Assembly: GCA_963819855.1 (NCBI GenBank)
Contig: CAWFYC010000037.1
Location: 186,001-250,000 of the forward strand
Direction of reading: 5' to 3'
Source of the DNA: JAMXLO01 sp963819855
GTDB taxonomy: Bacteria > Pseudomonadota > Alphaproteobacteria > Acetobacterales > Acetobacteraceae
Length of the DNA: 64,000 nt
A program made the position numbers and the translations under genes. This document shows, piece after piece, positions 34,344 to 43,297 of this stretch (position 1 is the first letter of the stretch; each line of letters starts with the position of its first letter). The notes beneath the pieces are model-generated. The model was not told the DNA's origin. It searched no databases and saw only the letters and a list, made by a program, of their open reading frames with translations.

Positions 34344-34353
34344 TGTCAGTCTC

Positions 34354-35574
34354 CTAGTGCCAGGTGATCGGCAGCGATTTCAGCGACCGGAAGGTGATGC
34401 TGGGCTGATAGTCCAGTTCGTCCGCCTCCACCTGGAAGCCGGGGAAACGTTCCGCCAGGGCCTTGAACACCTCCTGCCCTTCCACGCGCGCCAGCGTGGC
34501 GCCGAGGCAGTGATGCGTGCCCGAGCCGAATGCGACATGCGGATTGGGATGCCGCGTGATGTCGAACGTGGTCGGGCCGTCGAACGCCTCGGGGTCGCGG
34601 TTGGCGGAGGAAATAAACCAGCGCAGGCGATCGCCCTTGCGCAGCACCTTGTCACGCAGTTCCACATCCTGCGCGGCGATCCGCTGAATCGAGACCACCG
34701 GAGAATCGTAGCGCAGACACTCCTCGGTCGCGCGCTTCGCATGGCCGGCCGGATCCTGCTTCAGCAGCGCCCATTGATCCGGGTGGTCGATGAAAGCCCG
34801 CGTGCCGTTGCACAGCAGGTTGATCGTGGTCTCATGGCCCGCCAGCAGCAGCAGCGACGTGTTCACCAGCACCTGGTGCCGGGTGAACACTCCTTGCTTC
34901 TCGCCGCGCGCCAGCACGGAAATGAAATCATCGCCCGGATCGACGATGCGGCGGTCCACCAGCGGGGAAACATAGTCGATCATCCCGCGCATGCCTTCGG
35001 TCAGCGGCTTCATCCGGTCGTACTCGCCACGTCCGATGTACAGCAGCTTTTCGGCGAGCTCCCTGATGTAGGGCCGATCCTCCCGCGGGACGCCCATCAT
35101 CTCCGCGATCACCACCACCGGCAGCGGCGTCGCCAGGTCCCGCATGACATCCATGCTGCCCTTCGCCTCGGCCGCATCGAGCAGCTCCTTCACCGCGGCC
35201 TGCACGAACGGGCGCCACGCCTCCATCGATTTCGGCGTGAAGTAGCCATGCATCACCCGGCGCATCTCCAGATGGTCCGGGCGATCGTGCTGGATGAACT
35301 GGCTGCCCTGGTAGTTCTTGACGTATTCGTAGAGGCCCAGGTCCGACTCATCGATCGCGGGATATGCCGATCGCCTGTCGTTCTTGAACACCGCGGACGA
35401 GAACATCTCGTGATGCCGGGTAAGCCAGACCAGATCGTCGTGGCGGGTGACCACCCACAGCTCATACTTCTCGTTCCAATGAACCGGATCTTCCTCCCGC
35501 AGCCGGCCGTAGTAGGCATAGGGATCCGCGATGACATCCGCGGTGAACATGTCGTCCTGGATCGGTGCAGCCAT
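34354..35574 (-). CDS. Cytochrome P450
   Basis: The protein of 406-408 residues has the I-helix oxygen-binding motif AGHETT, the K-helix E-x-x-R (EECLRYDSP), and the heme loop FGSGTHHCLG with the proximal cysteine. It is soluble and of the bacterial type fed by a ferredoxin, encoded directly downstream. Two ATGs occur; the second (35574) is better spaced after GGGGAG. The MFS gene lies just upstream on the same strand, which suggests uptake and hydroxylation of one compound. The substrate is unknown. Confidence 0.93.
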   Translation of the reverse strand: MAAPIQDDMFTADVIADPYAYYGRLREEDPVHWNEKYELWVVTRHDDLVWLTRHHEMFSSAVFKNDRRSAYPAIDESDLGLYEYVKNYQGSQFIQHDRPDHLEMRRVMHGYFTPKSMEAWRPFVQAAVKELLDAAEAKGSMDVMRDLATPLPVVVIAEMMGVPREDRPYIRELAEKLLYIGRGEYDRMKPLTEGMRGMIDYVSPLVDRRIVDPGDDFISVLARGEKQGVFTRHQVLVNTSLLLLAGHETTINLLCNGTRAFIDHPDQWALLKQDPAGHAKRATEECLRYDSPVVSIQRIAAQDVELRDKVLRKGDRLRWFISSANRDPEAFDGPTTFDITRHPNPHVAFGSGTHHCLGATLARVEGQEVFKALAERFPGFQVEADELDYQPSITFRSLKSLPITWH

Positions 35575-35599
35575 TGTCATCTCCCCTGGTTTCCTCCCG

Positions 35600-37015
35600 T
35601 TAGTGCGCTATGGCCGGCCGTTCGGCGGCCTCGCCTTCCGTTTCCTCGTGCAGCGCCATCGGCACGCCGTGCGTCTCCACGCCGATGATGCTGAACGACA
35701 GCCCGACGCAGACCATCGCGAAGGCCAGGAACATGAACGCCGGCAGCACCGCTTCGGCGGTCGCGTGCGGCGACACGATATTGCCGGTGCCGGCGATCAG
35801 CGCCAGGCTGAGCGGCCCCAGGATCTTGCCCACGCCGTTCGCCGCCTGACCGAGCCCGGACGAACGCGCGCCCAGTCGCACGCCGAACACCTCCACGGTA
35901 TAGGGCGCCAGGTTGGAGAAGCTGCCGTCGATGCCGAAGGTGGAGCAGCACAGGAACACCACCAGCAACGGCACGCCGGCGACGAATGTGTTGCTGAAAT
36001 ACGCCGCTGCCGCCAGCGAGATTGCCGCGAGGAACCCCCAGGCCTGGCCGCAGCGCCGTCGCCCCATCAGCGGCGACACGAAGGACACGACGATCTTGCC
36101 CACCACGCCCGCGCCGGCGACAAACACGAAGTACTTGGCCGCCGCGGGCACCGAGATGCCCAGCAGCAGCGACACGATGGTCGGTCCCCACAGATAGACG
36201 CCATACGCAGCGGTCGATGCACCTCCCCAGATGATAACGGTCTCCCAGAACCGCGTCGGGTTGCGATACAGCTCGGCAATGCGACCGGTCGGCGGTGCGA
36301 CAGGTGGGGCACTCGGCAATGGCACCTGCTCGAGCGGCAGTCGAAGCTGCCGGGCCACCGACGCGCGCGCCTCGGCGAAGTGTCCCTTTGCGGTGAGCCA
36401 GCGCACCGATTCGGGCACCACCAGCGCGATCGCGATGCCGACGGGTATCGTCACCGCGCCCAGCATCGCCACGCCGCGCCAGCCGAGTAGTTCCAGCAAC
36501 GTCGCGGAGGTCGCCGAGGCCAGCAGTGCGCCGGCGGTCGCGAACACGACGTAGAAGCTGGAGAAAGACGTGCGGTAGCGCGTCGGCGCCGTCTCCACCA
36601 CCAGCGTGAGGCAAGGCGTCACCGCCGCGGTGAGACCGAAGCCGACCACAAAGCGCAGCAGTGCCAACACGCCCCACGCGCCTTCCGGCACCAGCCCGAT
36701 CGCGCCGGCGCCGATGCCGCAGATGAACGTGCCCAGCACGAGCTGGCTCTTGCGGCCCCAGGCGTCGGACAGGCTACCCCAGGCGATCGCGCCGCAGATC
36801 GCGCCGACACCGCCACTGTACAGGATCACCGCGGACTGCCCGTAGGTCAGGTGCCATTGCGGCCCGATCACCGCGAGCAGGAACGCAACGATGGCGAAGT
36901 CGAAGAACTCCAGCACGGTAATCAGCGACAGCAGGCCGAAGTTGATCCAGTAGCGCGGCCGCAGCGGCGCACTGTCGAACTGCGACAGCAGAGCTTCGGA
37001 CGTATGTCCGTTCAT
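35600..37015 (-). CDS. Major facilitator superfamily transporter
   Basis: The 471-residue protein has about 12 predicted membrane helices and the sugar-porter/aromatic-acid type motifs: D-x-x-G-R-K between helices 2 and 3 (SDAWGRKSQL), FVVGFGLTAAVTPCL, and PESVRWLTAKGHFAEA in the central loop. It resembles metabolite:H+ symporters for aromatic acids. It heads the operon MFS-P450-ferredoxin (gaps of about 20 and 10 bp). It is divergent from a TauD-type dioxygenase, with a 219-bp shared promoter region. Confidence 0.88.
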   Translation of the reverse strand: MNGHTSEALLSQFDSAPLRPRYWINFGLLSLITVLEFFDFAIVAFLLAVIGPQWHLTYGQSAVILYSGGVGAICGAIAWGSLSDAWGRKSQLVLGTFICGIGAGAIGLVPEGAWGVLALLRFVVGFGLTAAVTPCLTLVVETAPTRYRTSFSSFYVVFATAGALLASATSATLLELLGWRGVAMLGAVTIPVGIAIALVVPESVRWLTAKGHFAEARASVARQLRLPLEQVPLPSAPPVAPPTGRIAELYRNPTRFWETVIIWGGASTAAYGVYLWGPTIVSLLLGISVPAAAKYFVFVAGAGVVGKIVVSFVSPLMGRRRCGQAWGFLAAISLAAAAYFSNTFVAGVPLLVVFLCCSTFGIDGSFSNLAPYTVEVFGVRLGARSSGLGQAANGVGKILGPLSLALIAGTGNIVSPHATAEAVLPAFMFLAFAMVCVGLSFSIIGVETHGVPMALHEETEGEAAERPAIAH

Positions 37016-37234
37016 GGGCGCCTCCTGTTGGCGCCTTGCCTGACCAGACGCGTCCGGTCAGGACGGCGCTGTTTGCACGCACGATAACCCTGTCACGCCC
37101 CACACGCATCTGTTGATTCGCGACGTGAAGTGATCACCGTTGCGTGTTCCCGGCGAGACGGACCAGCTTGACCGTCGCATACAGCCGGCTACGCTGCTCC
37201 GACTGTCCCGGCACTCCATTGTGGCAGGTGCGGC

Positions 37235-38245
37235 GTGAGCGATCTCCAGGTACAAAAGCCACTCCCAGGTGCCGGATTCGGTGGCCTTGTGATGCTGCCG
37301 GGCGGCGATGGCGCGCATGCGGTGATTGCCGCCGCGGCAGCGGCACCAGGCGTTCTGGTGCAGGCGCTCGCCGATGCGTCCGGCCTGCTGCTGCTGCGGG
37401 ACATGCATGCCATGGCCGATGCGCCGGAACTGCTGGTGCGCCTGTCGCGCGTGTTCGGCCCCGAGGTCGAGGACTATCGCCAGACCCTTACGCCGCCGCA
37501 CATGGTGCATCCCGACGTTCCCGAGATCTTCCTCGTCTCCAACACGCCCCCGGCCTCACGCGCGCCGCCACGCCGGCCCGATCCGCCGTTCACACCCGAA
37601 GGTCGCCTGCCCGTGCAGTTCCCGCACCGTCGCGGCTGGCACACCGACCAGAGTTATCGCCGCCCGCCACCGGACATCTCGCTGTTCCTCGCGGTACAGC
37701 CAGTGCCGCGCGACCAGGGTCAGACACTGTTCGCCGACGGCACCGCCGCCTACGCCGCTCTGCCGCCGGCGCTGCAGGCGCGGGTCGATACGCTCGAGGG
37801 CCTGCATGTCGGCGGCAGCGCGCGCCGAGGTCGCGACGCGGTGCTCGCCGGGGAGACGCCGCGGCCGCTGGGTCCGCACGAGCAGCCGCAGCGTCAGCCG
37901 GTGGCGCGCGTCCATCCGGTCACCGGCAAGCGTGCGCTGTATCTATGCGAGTATGGGCAGATGGACTGGCTGGAAGGCCCGTTCGTCGGCATGCAGCCCG
38001 GCCCGCACGGCGACGGCGCGGCGCTGCTGGCCGAACTGATGGCGCATCTGACGCGCCCGGCGTTCGTCTATGTCCACGAATGGTCGCCGGGCGACCTGGT
38101 GGTGTGGGACAATCGCTGCCTCGTGCATGCCGCCACCTGGTTCGACGCGGACCACGAGGCGCGCGTGATGTGGCGCACCACGGTCAGCGGCAATCCCGGC
38201 GCGGCGTACGCCGGCGAACGCAAGAGCTGGATCGCGGCGGCCTAA
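37235..38245 (+). CDS. TauD/TfdA family Fe(II)/2-oxoglutarate dioxygenase
   Basis: The 336-residue protein has the iron-binding H136-x-D138 (GWHTDQSYR) and the distal H298 (CLVHAAT), with an arginine shortly after (about 310-315) to bind 2-oxoglutarate. The family hydroxylates taurine, phenoxyacetates and related compounds. It starts with GTG at 37235. It is divergent from the MFS-P450 operon and may act in the same pathway, but the sequence does not show the substrate. Confidence 0.87.
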   Translation: MSDLQVQKPLPGAGFGGLVMLPGGDGAHAVIAAAAAAPGVLVQALADASGLLLLRDMHAMADAPELLVRLSRVFGPEVEDYRQTLTPPHMVHPDVPEIFLVSNTPPASRAPPRRPDPPFTPEGRLPVQFPHRRGWHTDQSYRRPPPDISLFLAVQPVPRDQGQTLFADGTAAYAALPPALQARVDTLEGLHVGGSARRGRDAVLAGETPRPLGPHEQPQRQPVARVHPVTGKRALYLCEYGQMDWLEGPFVGMQPGPHGDGAALLAELMAHLTRPAFVYVHEWSPGDLVVWDNRCLVHAATWFDADHEARVMWRTTVSGNPGAAYAGERKSWIAAA

Positions 38246-38283
38246 ATCACCGTCATCACCGCGAGAGCGGAACCCCAACTCAT

Positions 38284-38360
38284 GTCATTCCCGCGAAAGC
38301 GGGAACCCAGGGGTCGAGCCCGTAGTGTTGCCCCTGGGTTCCCGCTTTCGCGGGAACGAC
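38284..38360. repeat. REP-like inverted repeat (GTCATTCCCGCG type)
   Basis: Arms starting GTCATTCCCGCGAAAGCGGG and continuing AACCCAGGGGT are mirrored at the right end (ACCCCTGGG, then TTCCCGCTTTCGCGGGAACGAC), giving about 30-bp arms and a short loop. It lies between two converging genes and could stop transcription from either. It is the same class as 5230-5327. Confidence 0.7.
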
Positions 38361-38394
38361 ACGGGAAGCGATACGTCACCTGTTTGAGTCGGAA

Positions 38395-39072
38395 CTAGAA
38401 CCCGCCCAGCGGATCGTTGGCCTGGTTGCGCCAGGCCTGGAATCCGTCCGGCCATTGCGGCACCAGCACACCGATCGCCGCCGCCATCATCTGCAGGTTT
38501 TGTGCGCTCGGTGCGGTGCCGGTCGGCGTCTCGGCGGCGAAGCCGCCATTGCCGCGATGCAGTTCATCGCCGACCCGGATCAGTTGGTTGTGCATGCTCT
38601 CGTGGAAGCCCATCCGCGCGAGGTTCAACCGCGTGGTGGCGTTGGCAGTGTCGCGGCAACGCGCAACATAGACCTCGCTGATGCCGAGTGTCGGCGTACG
38701 GCCACCGACCGCGGCGCCTTGTGGCGTCCAGCGGCTCACCGTCGTGCCCCAGATCCCGGTATCGCTCTCGGCCGGCAGTGTCGTGGAGCGATACTGCGGA
38801 TGCAGCTTGATCACGCTCTCACGCGGCGATTGCACGTAGTAAATGATCAGGTTGATGATGAGCGGGTTGCCGGCGTCCTGACCGGCGCTGTTGCCGCCTG
38901 GCTGCGCCTGCCACTGCACATCGGCGGTCCACGTCGTGTTGCCGCTGGTGGCCTGCTGGCACACCGAGCGAAACCACGCGGTGAGCGAGGCGCCGACCGC
39001 GGCAGTGTTGGTGTCCACGCCGCCCGACGAGCCGGCGCAGTCGATCAACCGCACCGTATAGGAGTTGGCCAT
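38395..39072 (-). CDS. Hypothetical protein with HExxH metallopeptidase motif
   Basis: The 225-residue protein contains MGFHESMHNQLI with H157-E158-x-x-H161, the zinc-binding pattern of metallopeptidases, and a third potential ligand further on (DELHRG). The rest (SYTVRLIDCAGSSGG at the start, LIINLIIYYVQ in the middle) is not familiar. No signal peptide is present. It is flanked by a REP-like element on one side and a divergent VOC gene on the other. Confidence 0.6.
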   Translation of the reverse strand: MANSYTVRLIDCAGSSGGVDTNTAAVGASLTAWFRSVCQQATSGNTTWTADVQWQAQPGGNSAGQDAGNPLIINLIIYYVQSPRESVIKLHPQYRSTTLPAESDTGIWGTTVSRWTPQGAAVGGRTPTLGISEVYVARCRDTANATTRLNLARMGFHESMHNQLIRVGDELHRGNGGFAAETPTGTAPSAQNLQMMAAAIGVLVPQWPDGFQAWRNQANDPLGGF

Positions 39073-39179
39073 TACATCGTTCGTCCCAAGCGCGCATCTG
39101 CGCTATCACAGTGGGACAATTGGTTGCCACAATGGGTCGTTGCGCTCACCGCGAATTGTACTCCAGGGAGGAGACCGAC

Positions 39180-39713
39180 ATGAGCCGCCTGTTCGGATCG
39201 CTGCGCCAGATGGGCTATGTCGTCACCGACGTCGAGGCCGCGATGCGGCACTGGATCGAGGTGTGTGGTGTCGGGCCGTGGTTCTATGCCGAGCGCCTGC
39301 CGCTGACGTCATTCAGCTATGCGGGGCAGCGGCATGATGACATCCATGTCTCGATCGCGCTGGCGAACTCTGGCGAGATGCAGCTCGAGCTGATCCAGCA
39401 GCGCTCCAACCATCCGTCGATGTATCGCGACTTTCTGGCAGCCAACCCGCACGGCGGCTTGCAGCACTGGTCGAGCTGGCCGGAAAACTACGACGAGCTC
39501 TACCAGCGCGCACTCGCCAACGGCTATGTGGTCGGCCAGGAAGGCGACGCGCCACGCGGACGGTTCGTGTATTTCCGCAACGAGGGCCACCCCGGCACAA
39601 TCATCGAGATGTCGCACGCCACGCCGATGCGCCGGCGCATTTTCGACGCGGTGCGCGAGGCAGCGATCGGCTGGGACGGGCGCGATCCGATCCGCACCGG
39701 CTGGCCGACATAA
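39180..39713 (+). CDS. VOC (glyoxalase/bleomycin resistance) family protein
   Basis: The 177-residue protein has the paired beta-alpha-beta modules of the VOC fold: MGYVVTDVEAAMRHWIEVCGVGPWF, ALANSGEMQLELIQQ, GLQHWSSWPENYDELYQRAL, and FRNEGHPGTIIEMSHA. Possible metal ligands are the His of LQHW and the Glu of IIEM. GGAGGAG lies just before the ATG at 39180. It ends 3 bp from the convergent DUF2254 gene. Confidence 0.85.
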   Translation: MSRLFGSLRQMGYVVTDVEAAMRHWIEVCGVGPWFYAERLPLTSFSYAGQRHDDIHVSIALANSGEMQLELIQQRSNHPSMYRDFLAANPHGGLQHWSSWPENYDELYQRALANGYVVGQEGDAPRGRFVYFRNEGHPGTIIEMSHATPMRRRIFDAVREAAIGWDGRDPIRTGWPT

Positions 39714-39716
39714 CGG

Positions 39717-41039
39717 TCAGCGCGAGAACTCCAGGACCAGCGCGGCGCGCGCCCGCAGCCTGGCCAGGTCGGTGTCCGGGAGGCGCGCCTCACAGCCCGC
39801 GACAACTCCCTGTGCACGCCGGTACAGCACGTCGCGCAGCGCGGGATCGCGCAGCGTGCCGGCAATGTCCGCGTAGGCGCGCAGCAGACGCAGGCTCACC
39901 GCGACATCGCCGGCACCGTAGTGGCGGATCTGTTCGAACGCGGTGTCGAGCAGTCCATCGAAGTCGATCCAGGGCAGCACGACGCGCAGCACATGCGGCG
40001 GGTCGTACAAATGCGAAGCAGGCCGCACGCGGCCGACCCAGCGAATCAGGATGCGGCTGAGCTGGTCGACGCAACTGATCGCCGTGCTCGGATCGTTCAC
40101 CGCCGGCGAGATGGCGCGCAAACCGATGTCGACGATCTGGATGACGCCGAACTCGACGTCCTGCTGCAACGTGCGTGTGGGGCCGATATCGACGGTGCCG
40201 CGCAGTTCGGCGATCAGGTCGTGGGTCAGTCGATCCGGCCGTGACACCACCAGCAGCGGCACGCCGGCGGGAATGAAATGGCCGACGCAGCGCTGCATCC
40301 GCACGCGGATGCCGTGGGTTCGCGCCAGATATACCAGACGCTGCGTGTCGATGAACCGCACATAGCCCGATGTCTCGTTGACGATGGTGGTTTCATCGTC
40401 GATCGCCGGCACCTCCGGCAGTGGCGTCCGATACAGCGACGCAAGCGCGCGTGGCATCAACTCATCGATCACCAACTCGGTCTCGCGCGCGATGCGATCG
40501 ACGATGTGATTGACGCTGACCGACTGCGAGATGTGATTGATGAAGAAGATCAGCCAGCCGACGCACAGCAGTGCCAGCAGCATGGCGCCGAGTAGTGTCG
40601 CGACCGGAGCGAACGGATATGGCTGCGAGCGCGCCGCGGGCAGCGCGGCGATGCAATAGGCGAAAGTCCCGAGAAACACGCCCAGCGTCCATTGCGTCGT
40701 GCGGTCGCGGACAAAGTTGACCAGGATACGCGGCGAGAACTGCGTGGAGGCGAGTGTCAGGGTCATCAACAGGATGGCGAAGACGATGGACACCACGGTC
40801 ATGATCGAGCCGGCGATACCGCCGAAGATGACCTGCGCCATCTGCGGATCCTGGTGCGACGGGAACAACGTCGACGGCAACCAGGCCGAGATCGCCGGAA
40901 CCGCCTCCTCCAGCGAGGACAGCACGGCACCGATCGCACCCAGCAGTATCGCGATAACCAGCGGACGGACCAGGAACCCGCCGCGCAGCGCGTACATGAA
41001 CGAACGGAACATGAGTGGCAGCGACCGGTGCATGCGCAA
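39717..41039 (-). CDS. DUF2254 membrane protein
   Basis: The 440-residue protein has four N-terminal membrane segments (LVRPLVIAILLGAIGAVL, IAGSIMTVVSIVFAILLMTL, TLGVFLGTFAYCIAAL and TLLGAMLLALLCVGWLIFFI) and a large soluble part with ETSGYVRFID, GHFIPAGVPLLVV and DVEFGVIQIVDIGLRAISPAVNDPSTAISC. The last segment is the signature of DUF2254 proteins. The function is unknown. Confidence 0.88.
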   Translation of the reverse strand: MRMHRSLPLMFRSFMYALRGGFLVRPLVIAILLGAIGAVLSSLEEAVPAISAWLPSTLFPSHQDPQMAQVIFGGIAGSIMTVVSIVFAILLMTLTLASTQFSPRILVNFVRDRTTQWTLGVFLGTFAYCIAALPAARSQPYPFAPVATLLGAMLLALLCVGWLIFFINHISQSVSVNHIVDRIARETELVIDELMPRALASLYRTPLPEVPAIDDETTIVNETSGYVRFIDTQRLVYLARTHGIRVRMQRCVGHFIPAGVPLLVVSRPDRLTHDLIAELRGTVDIGPTRTLQQDVEFGVIQIVDIGLRAISPAVNDPSTAISCVDQLSRILIRWVGRVRPASHLYDPPHVLRVVLPWIDFDGLLDTAFEQIRHYGAGDVAVSLRLLRAYADIAGTLRDPALRDVLYRRAQGVVAGCEARLPDTDLARLRARAALVLEFSR

Positions 41040-41108
41040 TCGTCCGGACTATTGCGTCAGTGCGCAACGCAAATCAGACCACGCAAATGCGCTGCAGCCG
41101 GCCGAGCG

Positions 41109-41807
41109 TCATGGCCGCGGGAACTGCATCGCCATCGCGTCAAGCCCGCCCGCGCCGGCGACCACGGTCAGCGACGGTTCCTCTGGATGGACAAATACGC
41201 ACGAACGCGGCGGTACCGTCTTGCCGTCGTGCCTCAGGCTGCCGGACAACACCAGCCAGAACTGCCCGCCACCGTCAGCGGGATTGGGCCCAGCCACACT
41301 CTCGCCGGCGGCAATATGATAGCGCCGTGCCCACAGCCCATCCGCGGTCGACGCGATTTCGCCCACCTTTTCGCGGTGCCGGCGCGGCACGGAACGCCGC
41401 GCGGCGCGGTTGTCCGGGAATTCCATGTAGCGCGCCCCGGGGTCCCAGCCGTTGCGCAGTGTGAAGTACTGCAACCCTTCGTCGCCGGCGACGAGCGGAC
41501 CGTACGGTGACCAGGCCCCGGCGAAATGCACGGCCGCCGCCGCCACACCATGCGTCCCGAGTCGTCCGTTGCCGGCGACCATCACCTGGAACTGGTCGGC
41601 CTGATGGTAGTGCGCGCCGACCACCGCGTCGGCATCCTGTTCCACCAGGAACGCCACCGGATAGATCGCGCCTGGCTCCGCTGAAGCATCGGCGCCCGCC
41701 GTATAGCGGTTGGCGCCGATATAGCTGGTCAGCCAGAACCCCGTGCCGTTGGAACTGGCACGTCGCCGCGTCGGGCACGCATCATCGGCCGAGGCGATCA
41801 CTGGCAT
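41109..41807 (-). CDS. Cupin-like hypothetical protein
   Basis: The 232-residue protein appears to be a double cupin. The first half has HYHQADQFQVMVAGNGRLG, which matches the cupin H-x-H pattern, and the second has FWLVLSGSLRHDGKTVPPRSCVFVHPEEP. Such proteins can be dioxygenases, isomerases or sensors. The Met at 41807 is followed by VIASADDACPTRRR. It is divergent from hisI with a 45-bp gap. Confidence 0.6.
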   Translation of the reverse strand: MPVIASADDACPTRRRASSNGTGFWLTSYIGANRYTAGADASAEPGAIYPVAFLVEQDADAVVGAHYHQADQFQVMVAGNGRLGTHGVAAAAVHFAGAWSPYGPLVAGDEGLQYFTLRNGWDPGARYMEFPDNRAARRSVPRRHREKVGEIASTADGLWARRYHIAAGESVAGPNPADGGGQFWLVLSGSLRHDGKTVPPRSCVFVHPEEPSLTVVAGAGGLDAMAMQFPRP

Positions 41808-41852
41808 GGCGGTACCTTCCCCCACAGGCGGCTCGACCCCAAGATAACAGCC

Positions 41853-42254
41853 ATGAGCGAACAGGACATACTGGCCACGATCCGCTTCGACGCCGCCGGC
41901 TTGGTGCCCGCCATCGCGCAGCAGCACGACACCGGCGAGGTGCTCATGCTCGCCTGGATGAACCGCGACGCTGTGTCGGAGACCCTCGCGACGCGCCGGG
42001 TCTGCTACTTCAGTCGCAGCCGCAACGGGCTGTGGCGCAAGGGCGAGACATCCGGTCAGGTGCAGCACCTGAAGGAGCTGCGGGTGGACTGCGACGGTGA
42101 CACGCTGCTGCTGCTGGTGCACCAGGAGGGCGTGGCCTGCCACACCGGCCGGCGCAACTGCTTCTTCCGCGCCGCGCGCGACGGCGAGCTGGTGGAGATC
42201 GCGGCGCCGCTGGTTGCGCCGGGAACCTTGTACGGCGGCCACACGCATGGCTGA
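41853..42254 (+). CDS. hisI: Phosphoribosyl-AMP cyclohydrolase
   Basis: The 133-residue protein is a stand-alone HisI (third step of histidine synthesis), without a fused HisE domain. It has VLMLAWMNRDAV, the CYFSRSRNGLWRKGETSG signature, VDCDGDTLLLLVHQEGVACHTGRRNCFF with the zinc cysteines and the Mg-binding aspartates. Its end overlaps a CobW-type gene by 8 bp. HisI is a zinc enzyme, so the pairing may be meaningful. Confidence 0.95.
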   Translation: MSEQDILATIRFDAAGLVPAIAQQHDTGEVLMLAWMNRDAVSETLATRRVCYFSRSRNGLWRKGETSGQVQHLKELRVDCDGDTLLLLVHQEGVACHTGRRNCFFRAARDGELVEIAAPLVAPGTLYGGHTHG

Positions 42255-43254
42255 CTCTGTCCCAGTCTCTGTGCTCACCGGCTTTCTCGGCGCGGGCAAG
42301 ACCACGCTGCTGAACCATCTGCTGCACCAGCCCGCGCTGGCGGGTACCGCGGTGCTGGTCAACGAGTTCGGCGAGATCGGTCTCGATCACCTGCTGGTGG
42401 AGAAACTCGACGAGAACACCGTGCTGCTGAACGCTGGCTGCCTGTGCTGCACGGTGCGCGGCGATCTGTCGCGCGCGTTGGCCGACCTGCTGCCGCGCGT
42501 GAACGCTGGCGAGGTGCGGCGGGTGGTGATCGAGACCACCGGGCTCGCCGACCCGGCGCCGATCCTGGCGACGCTGATGAGCGATCCTGTCGCTGCCCGC
42601 GCTTACCGGCTCGACGGCATCGTCACCGTGGTGGATGCGGTGAACGGCATGGCGCAGCTCGATGCGCAACCCGAGGCGGTGCGGCAAGCCGCGGTCGCCG
42701 ACCGCATCGTGCTGAGCAAGACCGACCTCGCCGATCCACCCGCGTTGCGCGAACGCCTGCGCCGGCTGAACCCGGGCGCTCCGCTGTTGACCGCAGTGCA
42801 GGGCGCCGTGGATGCGGTATCGCTGCTGCACGCAGGGCTGTTCGATCCCGACAGCAAGATCCCCGACGTGCGCGGCTGGCTGGATGCCGAGGCCTATACC
42901 GACACGGGGCATTCGCATCAGCACGACCCCAACCGCCATGACGCGAGGATCGCCGCGTTCTGTCTTAGCTTCGACCAGCCGCTGCACTGGCAGGGTGTGG
43001 CCACCTGGCTCGATATGTTGATAGCGACGCGCGGCGAGTCGCTGCTGCGCATCAAGGGAATTCTGAACATTGTGGGCCACGAGCGGCCGGTAGTGATCCA
43101 TGGCGTGCAGCACCTGTTCCACCCCCCTGCCCTGCTCGCTGCCTGGCCGGACGGCGATCCGCGTAGTTCGCGACTGGTGTTCATCACCCGCGACCTGCCG
43201 CGTGACGTGATCGAGGAGGGACTGCGCGCGTTCAACGACGCGGCGGCGGCGTGA
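42247..43254 (+). CDS. CobW/COG0523 family GTPase (metal chaperone type)
   Basis: The 335-residue protein has the P-loop GFLGAGKTTLLNHLL, the metal-binding C-x-C-C motif (NAGCLCCTVRGDL), the switch region ETTGLADP, the guanine specificity region SKTDLAD, a His-rich linker (GHSHQHDPNRHD) and a C-terminal CobW_C domain. The family delivers zinc or other metals with GTP hydrolysis. It overlaps hisI, so it is translated with a zinc enzyme. No Zur-like box was recognised upstream. Confidence 0.9.
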   Translation: MADSVPVSVLTGFLGAGKTTLLNHLLHQPALAGTAVLVNEFGEIGLDHLLVEKLDENTVLLNAGCLCCTVRGDLSRALADLLPRVNAGEVRRVVIETTGLADPAPILATLMSDPVAARAYRLDGIVTVVDAVNGMAQLDAQPEAVRQAAVADRIVLSKTDLADPPALRERLRRLNPGAPLLTAVQGAVDAVSLLHAGLFDPDSKIPDVRGWLDAEAYTDTGHSHQHDPNRHDARIAAFCLSFDQPLHWQGVATWLDMLIATRGESLLRIKGILNIVGHERPVVIHGVQHLFHPPALLAAWPDGDPRSSRLVFITRDLPRDVIEEGLRAFNDAAAA

Positions 43255-43297
43255 GCGATCGAGGGTCGGTTCGCCGCGTACACGGCGGGACCCGACA

